64,000 bases of DNA. It comes from Rossellomorea sp036867415. GTDB lineage: Bacteria > Bacillota > Bacilli > Bacillales > Bacillaceae_B. Under the pieces are notes generated by a model that was given only the letters and a program-made list of their open reading frames with translations, did not search any database and was not told the DNA's origin. The translations under genes were made by a program, and so were the position numbers. The DNA is taken from contig NZ_JBAJHU010000009.1 in NCBI RefSeq assembly GCF_036867415.1, forward strand, positions 104,583 through 168,582, in the 5' to 3' direction. Below are positions 58,912-64,000 of the stretch, one piece after another (the stretch's first letter is position 1; every line of letters starts with the position of its first letter).

Positions 58912-60108
58912 TTACTTTGAAAGGACTTTTTTGATGCGCGCGATGGCCCAATCAAGTTCTTCCCCGGAAATGACGAGCGGAGGAGCGAAACGGATGACCG
59001 TGTCATGCGTTTCTTTACAAAGCAGCCCTTCCTCTTTCAATTGTTCACAATATTTACGAGCCGGTTCATGAAGCTCCACTCCGATGAATAATCCTCTTCC
59101 GCGAACTTCCTTAATCATAGGGTTATCTATCTCACGAAGTTTACTCATGAAGTATTCTCCCAACTCAAACGAACGGTCGGCGAGCTTTTCATCAAGCAGG
59201 ACATCAAGTGAAGCGACTGACACAGCACAAGCCACCGGGTTTCCTCCAAACGTTGAACCGTGTGATCCCGGATTGAATACACCGAGCACTTCAGTGCTTG
59301 CTACTACACAGGAAATCGGGAAGACCCCTCCCCCAAGTGCTTTACCAAGGATGTACATATCTGGATCGACATCTTCCCATTCACATGCAAACATTTTACC
59401 GGAACGGGCAAGACCTGCTTGGATCTCATCTGCAATGAACAGGACATTATTTTCTTTGCAAAGCTCATATGCCGCCTTCATGAAGCCTTCAGGCGGAATG
59501 ACGATACCCGCTTCACCCTGGATCGGCTCGATTAAGAATGCAGCTGTATTCGGAGTGATCGCTTCTTTAAGCGCATCAAGGTCTCCATAATTGATCAGGT
59601 TGATTCCTGGAAGCATAGGTCCGAATCCGCGCTTGTATTCTTCTTCGGAAGAAAGGGAAACGGCCGTCATCGTTCTTCCGTGGAAGTTTCCGTTACACGC
59701 GATGATCTCAGCTCTGTTTTCTTCTACGCCTTTCACATCATATGCCCAGCGGCGAGCGGTTTTGACCGCTGTTTCGACTGCTTCGGCACCCGTATTCATC
59801 GGAAGCGCCATATCTTTCCCTGTAAGCTGGCAGATCTTTTCATACCATGGTGCCAATTGATCATTATGGAATGCGCGGGATGTTAACGTCACTCGATCCG
59901 CTTGATCTTTGAGCGCTTGAATGATCTTTGGATGGCGGTGACCCTGGTTCACAGCCGAATAGGCACTCAGCATATCCATGTACTTGGTTCCTTCGGGATC
60001 CTTTACCCACACGCCTTCCGCTTCTGATATCACGATCGGCAGCGGATGATAATTTTTCGCACCATACTTTTCTGTTTGTTCAATAATCGAATGTGTACTC
60101 ACTGACAT
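58912..60108 (-). CDS. rocD: Ornithine aminotransferase
   Basis: A 398-residue PLP-dependent enzyme moving the delta-amino group of ornithine to 2-oxoglutarate, giving glutamate semialdehyde. Landmarks: YMDMLSAYSAVNQGHRHPKI, NTGAEAVETAVKTARRW, NGNFHGRTMTAVSLS, FIADEIQAGLARSG and the PLP Lys in ILGKALGGGVFPIS. The ATG at 60108 lies 7 bp after AAGGAGG; the longer frame to 60150 contains that site. It lies about 75 bp after the rocA terminator and upstream of rocG, forming the ornithine-to-glutamate-to-2-oxoglutarate route with its neighbours. Confidence 0.95.
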   Translation of the reverse strand: MSVSTHSIIEQTEKYGAKNYHPLPIVISEAEGVWVKDPEGTKYMDMLSAYSAVNQGHRHPKIIQALKDQADRVTLTSRAFHNDQLAPWYEKICQLTGKDMALPMNTGAEAVETAVKTARRWAYDVKGVEENRAEIIACNGNFHGRTMTAVSLSSEEEYKRGFGPMLPGINLINYGDLDALKEAITPNTAAFLIEPIQGEAGIVIPPEGFMKAAYELCKENNVLFIADEIQAGLARSGKMFACEWEDVDPDMYILGKALGGGVFPISCVVASTEVLGVFNPGSHGSTFGGNPVACAVSVASLDVLLDEKLADRSFELGEYFMSKLREIDNPMIKEVRGRGLFIGVELHEPARKYCEQLKEEGLLCKETHDTVIRFAPPLVISGEELDWAIARIKKVLSK

Positions 60109-60171
60109 AACAAGTTCCTCCTTACTGAGAATGGGCAGAAGGCGGTTCACGATTGAAATCCTTCTGATTTT

Positions 60172-60218
60172 TTTTTATAAAAAAGCTGCAGCATATGGAA
60201 TTCATTTTCCCCTGCAGC
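60172..60218 (-). terminator. Terminator of rocA
   Basis: GCTGCAG (60185-60191) pairs with CTGCAGC (60212-60218). The minus strand then reads CTTTTTTATAAAAAAAAAT. A second stem, GGAGCCT (60243-60249) with AGGCTCC (60260-60266), lies nearer the rocA stop but has no T-run. Confidence 0.82.
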
Positions 60219-60285
60219 GATTAACTGCTTATGCACAAGGATGGAGCCTCTGCTGACAAAGGCTCCTCCTTATCTTCATGCGGTA

Positions 60286-61830
60286 TTAAAGTGTTTCTGA
60301 TGTTGTTTTTGCCTGCATGTGAAGAAGCAGGTAGTCCGGTCCGCCCGCTTTGGAGTCGGTACCTGACATATTGAATCCGCCGAATGGCTGGTATCCAACG
60401 ATCGCACCCGTACAGCCCCTGTTGAAGTACAGATTGCCTGCATGGAAGTCTTCACGTGCCTGTTCGATCTTCGCACGGTTATTCGTGATGACAGCACCCG
60501 TCAAACCGTAGTCAGTGTTGTTTGCAATCTCAAGAGCATGATCGAAATCTTTCGCTTTGGAGAATGCGACAACCGGTCCGAAGATTTCTTCCTGCATTAG
60601 ACGGGCTTCAGGGGCAAGATCTGCAAAGATTGTCGGTTTCACGAAGAATCCTTTGGAATTGTCTCCTTCGCCGCCGATCATCAGCCTGCCTTCCTCTTTC
60701 CCGATTTCAATATAGCTCATGATTTTATCAAATGACGCCTGGTCGATCACCGGTCCCATGAAGTGATCATTGTCAACAGGATCGCCAGCCGTTAATTCTT
60801 TCGTCAATTCAACTGCACGCTCAAGGACTTGATCGTACACATCTTCCACGATGACTGCACGGGAGCAGGCTGAACATTTTTGACCGGAGAATCCGAATGC
60901 AGAAGCAACGATGGATTGTGCTGCAAGTTCGAGATCCCCTTCGCTGTCTACAACGATTGTATCTTTACCGCCCATTTCAGCGATCACTCTCTTCAGCCAC
61001 TTTTGGCCTTTATGGACAACGGCGGCTCTTTCATAAATACGCGTACCCACTTCACGTGAACCCGTGAAGGAAATAAAGCGTGTCTTTGGATGATCGACTA
61101 AGTAGTCTCCTACTTCAGAACCGCTTCCCGGAACGTAGTTGATGACACCTGCAGGAAGTCCTGCTTCTTCCAATACTTCAATGAACTTCGCTGCTACAAC
61201 GGATGTCGTTGAAGCCGGCTTAAGAAGTACAGTATTACCCGAAACGATGGCCGCGACAGCTGTACCAGCCATAATCGCAAACGCAAAATTCCATGGTGAG
61301 ATGACCACGCCTACTCCAAGCGGAATATAATTGAACTGGTTGTATTCACCAGGACGGCTTTCTACAGGGAACCCATCTTTAATTCGAAGCATCTGGCGCC
61401 CGTAATACTCCATGAAGTCGATCGCTTCGGCTGTATCAGCATCCGCTTCCTTCCATGGTTTACCGGCTTCCTTCGTTAATAAAGCAGAAAATTCATGCTT
61501 ACGGCGACGAACAATAGCAGAAGCACGGAACAGGATGTCTGCACGTATTTCAGGCTTCACTTTGCGCCAAGTCTGGAACGTGTCATAGGCAACATTCATT
61601 GCTTTTTCAGCAAGGTCTTTGTCTGCTTTCGAAACGCGTCCGATAAGCTCTTCTTTGTTTGCCGGGTTGACTGAAACAATCTTATCTTCAGTCGTAACAC
61701 GCTCACCGCCGATGACGAGCGGATAATCTTGACCCAAGTAACTTTCTACTACTTTTAAACCTTCTTTGAATGCTTTCTGATTCTCTTGATCCGAGAAATC
61801 TGTGAATGGTTCGTGCTTGTAAGGAATCAT
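60286..61830 (-). CDS. rocA: 1-pyrroline-5-carboxylate dehydrogenase
   Basis: A 514-residue aldehyde dehydrogenase that oxidises glutamate semialdehyde (pyrroline-5-carboxylate) to glutamate. The RocA/PruA group is recognised from PYKHEPFTDFSDQENQKAF at the start, VVISPWNFAFAIMAGTAVA, FTGSREVGTRIYERAA, catalytic Glu in VIAEMGGKDTIVVD, catalytic Cys in GFSGQKCSACSRAVI, and the C-terminal YQPFGGFNMSGTDSKAGG. AAGGGGGG precedes the ATG. Upstream lie two tandem RocR-type palindromes shared with the divergent rocR gene, so arginine or ornithine induction through RocR is expected. Confidence 0.96.
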   Translation of the reverse strand: MIPYKHEPFTDFSDQENQKAFKEGLKVVESYLGQDYPLVIGGERVTTEDKIVSVNPANKEELIGRVSKADKDLAEKAMNVAYDTFQTWRKVKPEIRADILFRASAIVRRRKHEFSALLTKEAGKPWKEADADTAEAIDFMEYYGRQMLRIKDGFPVESRPGEYNQFNYIPLGVGVVISPWNFAFAIMAGTAVAAIVSGNTVLLKPASTTSVVAAKFIEVLEEAGLPAGVINYVPGSGSEVGDYLVDHPKTRFISFTGSREVGTRIYERAAVVHKGQKWLKRVIAEMGGKDTIVVDSEGDLELAAQSIVASAFGFSGQKCSACSRAVIVEDVYDQVLERAVELTKELTAGDPVDNDHFMGPVIDQASFDKIMSYIEIGKEEGRLMIGGEGDNSKGFFVKPTIFADLAPEARLMQEEIFGPVVAFSKAKDFDHALEIANNTDYGLTGAVITNNRAKIEQAREDFHAGNLYFNRGCTGAIVGYQPFGGFNMSGTDSKAGGPDYLLLHMQAKTTSETL

Positions 61831-61891
61831 TGGGCAGTTCCCCCCTTAAACAAAATATTATTCATCCTCAGTGAAAAGGCTAGTTAACAGG

Positions 61892-61912
61892 AATGCAAAA
61901 AATATTTGCATT
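61892..61912. promoter_or_regulatory. RocR-type activator palindrome, site 1
   Basis: AATGCAAA and TTTGCATT are perfect inverted 8-mers with 5 bp between them, centred about 72 bp before the rocA start. This is the form of the roc upstream activating sequences. Confidence 0.75.
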
Positions 61913-61935
61913 TAGAAAACCCTTACACTTATAAT

Positions 61936-61956
61936 AATGCAAAAGATAGTTGCTTT
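61936..61956. promoter_or_regulatory. RocR-type activator palindrome, site 2
   Basis: AATGCAAA, 5 bp, GTTGCTTT: the same element with two mismatches, 44 bp centre to centre from site 1 (about four helical turns, same face of the DNA). Confidence 0.7.
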
Positions 61957-61984
61957 TTTCAAGAGTTTTTTTAAAATTTTTACA

Positions 61985-61999
61985 TTAAGCGCTTTCAAT
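61985..61999. promoter_or_regulatory. cre-like site between rocA and rocR
   Basis: Minus-strand ATTGAAAGCGCTTAA fits the CcpA cre consensus well (TGAAAGCG core with AT-rich right arm). It lies 53 bp before the rocR start and upstream of the rocA activator sites, so glucose repression of either gene is plausible. Confidence 0.55.
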
Positions 62000-62051
62000 A
62001 GATTTTATTTTACTGAAATAATGATTTTTACTAATTGGGGAGAGAGACAGC

Positions 62052-63443
62052 ATGCAGGAATTTGAAAAACGTTTATATATGTATGAAAAGGTATCTGAAC
62101 ATCTTGAATCAGGTGTCCATGTCATCGACTCCAAAGGCAGAACCATCATCTACAACCGCAAGATGCGTGAAATTGAAGGCATGGAAATCGAGGACGTCCT
62201 CGACAAAAACCTGCTGGATGTATTTCAATTTCATTCCGAAGAAGAAAGCACGCTTCTTCAAGTCTTGAAAACTAAGGAACCTGCGCTCAATGTCAAACAA
62301 ACCTACTTCAATATAAATGGAATTGAAATCACGGCAATCAATGATACCTTTCCGATTTTTCATGATGATGTGCTGATCGGGGCGATCGAGATCGCAAGAG
62401 ATGTCACGATGCTAGAGAAAATGATGCGTGATAATCTGCACAAACGGACGAACAGCCTTTATACATTTGACAGCATCATCGGTGACAACATTCGTTTACA
62501 GGAAGCGGTCGAAACCGGCAAAAGAGCTACACGCACCTCTTCACCTGTCTTGATTTGCGGGGAAGCCGGGACAGGAAAAGAGCTGTTCGCACAAAGTATA
62601 CACAATGGCAGCTCCCGTTCCGATCGTCCATTCATCGCACAAAACTGCGCTTCCCTGCCGGAAGATATGCTGGAAAGCCTCCTTTTCGATGGGAATGGCA
62701 GAACAGTCAGCCAGTCTGGAACAGAAAATCACCAAACCCTTTTTCAGCAAGCAAAGGGAGGAACATTGCTGCTTGATGAAATCAACTCTTTAACCACTTC
62801 CCTTCAGCAAAAACTGTTAAACATCTTGCAGGGCGTTTCAGATCTTCCGTATGATGTCCGCGTGATCGCAACGGTGAACGAAGACCCGATCGATGCGATC
62901 GCTGAAGGCCGCCTGTTAAAAGATCTCTATTACCGATTAAGTGTCGTTTCCATTTTCATCCCTTCTCTCCGTGATCGGAAGGAAGATTTGAAAGAGCTGA
63001 TTTCGTTCTTCATCAGCCGGTTCAATCACCACTTCGCCATGAATATCAGAGGACTGACAGAAGAAGCCTCTACTATTTTTCTGAAATATGAATGGCCAGG
63101 AAATGTAAGAGAACTCGAACACGTGATCGAAGGAGCATTCAACCTGGTCGGTTTTGAAGAAATGATCGATTTCAATCATCTTCCAATCGGGTTCAGGCAG
63201 CGTCTGCAACATACGTATTCAAGCCAGGAACTCCAGGAAGAATCAGATTTTCTTTACCAGACGGGAGGCGACATCAAACCGCTGGAACGATTTATGGAAG
63301 AAGCAGAAACCTATTATATTCAAAAAGCGTTGAAGCATCATGAATACAATATTACCCAAACTGCAAAATCCCTTGGCATGAGCCGCCAGAATCTGCAGTA
63401 CAGGATCCGGAAATATGGGATTGAGCGCAGGGCAGGGTACTGA
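62052..63443 (+). CDS. rocR: RocR-like PAS/AAA+/Fis activator lacking the GAFTGA motif
   Basis: A 463-residue enhancer-binding protein. Residues about 8-125 are a PAS sensor domain (GVHVIDSKGRTIIYN), 140-380 the AAA+ domain with Walker A GEAGTGKE (170-177) and Walker B GGTLLLDEI (236-244), and 430-458 a Fis-type HTH (NITQTAKSLGMSRQNLQYRI). The loop between residues 213 and 223, where sigma-54 activators carry GAFTGA, reads GNGRTVSQSGT at nearly normal length, so the sigma-54 contact motif is absent. The position, divergent from rocA, and the tandem palindromes support the RocR name. GGGGAGAGAG precedes the ATG. It may activate a sigma-A promoter in the manner of TyrR. Confidence 0.88.
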   Translation: MQEFEKRLYMYEKVSEHLESGVHVIDSKGRTIIYNRKMREIEGMEIEDVLDKNLLDVFQFHSEEESTLLQVLKTKEPALNVKQTYFNINGIEITAINDTFPIFHDDVLIGAIEIARDVTMLEKMMRDNLHKRTNSLYTFDSIIGDNIRLQEAVETGKRATRTSSPVLICGEAGTGKELFAQSIHNGSSRSDRPFIAQNCASLPEDMLESLLFDGNGRTVSQSGTENHQTLFQQAKGGTLLLDEINSLTTSLQQKLLNILQGVSDLPYDVRVIATVNEDPIDAIAEGRLLKDLYYRLSVVSIFIPSLRDRKEDLKELISFFISRFNHHFAMNIRGLTEEASTIFLKYEWPGNVRELEHVIEGAFNLVGFEEMIDFNHLPIGFRQRLQHTYSSQELQEESDFLYQTGGDIKPLERFMEEAETYYIQKALKHHEYNITQTAKSLGMSRQNLQYRIRKYGIERRAGY

Positions 63444-63556
63444 GTGCTGATCTGGAATTTGTAAGAATGAAGCCATCAAAATATTCCGGCCAATCCCTCA
63501 GCAAAAACCTGTTGAAAAAATGTAACGGGTTCGGATTTCGAATACAATAATAAATT

Positions 63557-63596
63557 AGCAGTCCTATTCACAACTGAATTAGACTGCTTCTTTTTG
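63557..63596 (+). terminator. Terminator downstream of rocR
   Basis: AGCAGTC (63557-63563) pairs with GACTGCT (63582-63588), with extra CTA/TAG and TCA/TGA pairs inside, followed by TCTTTTTG. It lies about 115 bp after the rocR stop. Confidence 0.8.
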
Positions 63597-63819
63597 TTGA
63601 TATATATAGGGTTTATAAAATACACGGTAAATCTGCCCTGAATTTCGAACCCCATTTCACATGGTGTCATAAGTTTTGTAGCATGAAAATTCACATGCTA
63701 ATTGTTTACCAATTGGTGTACTGCGAATGATATTCATCTAGCAGGGGGGGATTTTTAGAGGCAGATAAATGAAGCAGACATTTTTTTCATCCTTCATTGT
63801 GAGTAACCTCTGAATGTTT

Positions 63820-64000
63820 AAATAAGGGGAGTTTTTTCCTTTATCCTGCAGAATATGGCTAGGTTCGGGGGATATAAGGGGAGTTTTTCCCTTTAAGACA
63901 AGTACAATAGTCCATTTTCATGCTTTTGGAGTAAATAGAGGGAATTTTTCCCTCTATTTACTCTATTTTTCGTGCTATTTCCTCAATAAGAGGAGTTTCT
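63820..64000. repeat. Array of short palindromic repeats at about 55-bp spacing
   Basis: Four related units start at 63820, 63873, 63930 and 63984 (the last cut by the window edge). Common core: AAGGGGAGTTTTT or AGAGGGAATTTTT followed by the complementary TCCCT. Unit 3 is the best hairpin, with 13-bp perfect arms (AGTAAATAGAGGG at 63930-63942 and its complement at 63950-63962). Sequences between units are unrelated. The units differ too much to be CRISPR repeats. Confidence 0.75.

Noticed and set aside
63820..64000. CRISPR-like array at the right end
   Set aside because: Spacing is regular, but the repeats differ from each other at many positions, are themselves palindromes of varying length, and no cas gene is visible. 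They fit dispersed palindromic repeats better.

Overview
The window comes from a Bacillaceae chromosome (Bacillus or a close relative such as Rossellomorea). The evidence is a CwlJ-type spore germination hydrolase, the yugO-yugN-pgi-butanol dehydrogenase-yuzA gene order known from Bacillus subtilis, a rocG-rocD-rocA-rocR arginine catabolism block, strong AGGAGG-type ribosome binding sites with frequent TTG and GTG starts, and intergenic repeats of the kind scattered through Bacillaceae genomes. No rRNA, tRNA, transposase, integrase or CRISPR array is visible.

Layout. 1-3.9 kb: a truncated DUF817 membrane protein, a DUF2975/XRE regulator pair, cwlJ, two small paired membrane proteins and a PH-domain protein. 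4.2-9.3 kb: a muropeptide rescue operon, amiE-nagZ-namZ. 9.3-47.1 kb: a large, almost entirely leftward carbohydrate locus. 47.3-52.2 kb: an ECF sigma/anti-sigma pair, small proteins, an acetyltransferase, the potassium channel gene yugO and yugN. 52.2-57.3 kb: a triple intergenic repeat, pgi, an iron alcohol dehydrogenase, yuzA and an aldehyde dehydrogenase. 57.4-63.4 kb: rocG, rocD, rocA and a divergent rocR. The right end is a run of short palindromic repeats.

The carbohydrate locus is the most interesting part. Outside the cell or at the membrane it encodes a lipoprotein binding protein, an unusually large (978 aa) binding protein with extra N-terminal domains, two permease pairs (no ATPase), a DUF5696 protein and an NHL/TPR/YIP1 membrane protein. 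The degradative enzymes show no signal peptide: three formylglycine-type sulfatases, two GH35-like proteins, a GH3 beta-glucosidase, a GH94 phosphorylase resembling 1,2-beta-oligoglucan phosphorylase, a protein with the signature of the glucoamylase-like/GH144 family (endo-beta-1,2-glucanases), a serine esterase, an EEP-family hydrolase, two TIM-barrel isomerase/epimerases and a Gfo/Idh/MocA dehydrogenase. A genuine formylglycine-generating enzyme (FGE) sits at the head. My reading is that a decorated oligoglucan, possibly beta-1,2-linked, is imported intact, stripped of sulfate or similar substituents in the cytoplasm, and then phosphorolysed. The substrate is an inference.

A LacI-family repressor appears to control the locus. 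I find six copies of a 16-bp palindrome (core TTGAAACGTTTCAA) placed before lacI, the binding-protein/transporter operon, the Gfo/Idh-GH35 operon, the sulfatase operon and (twice) the GH3-GH94 operon. In three places the palindrome lies just downstream of a recognisable -35/-10 promoter. Terminators between the blocks divide the locus into separate units of one regulon.

In the roc block, RocR keeps its Walker motifs and Fis-type HTH but has lost the GAFTGA sigma-54 contact loop, and I see no -24/-12 promoter before rocA, although two tandem RocR-type palindromes are present. This suggests activation that no longer needs sigma-54.
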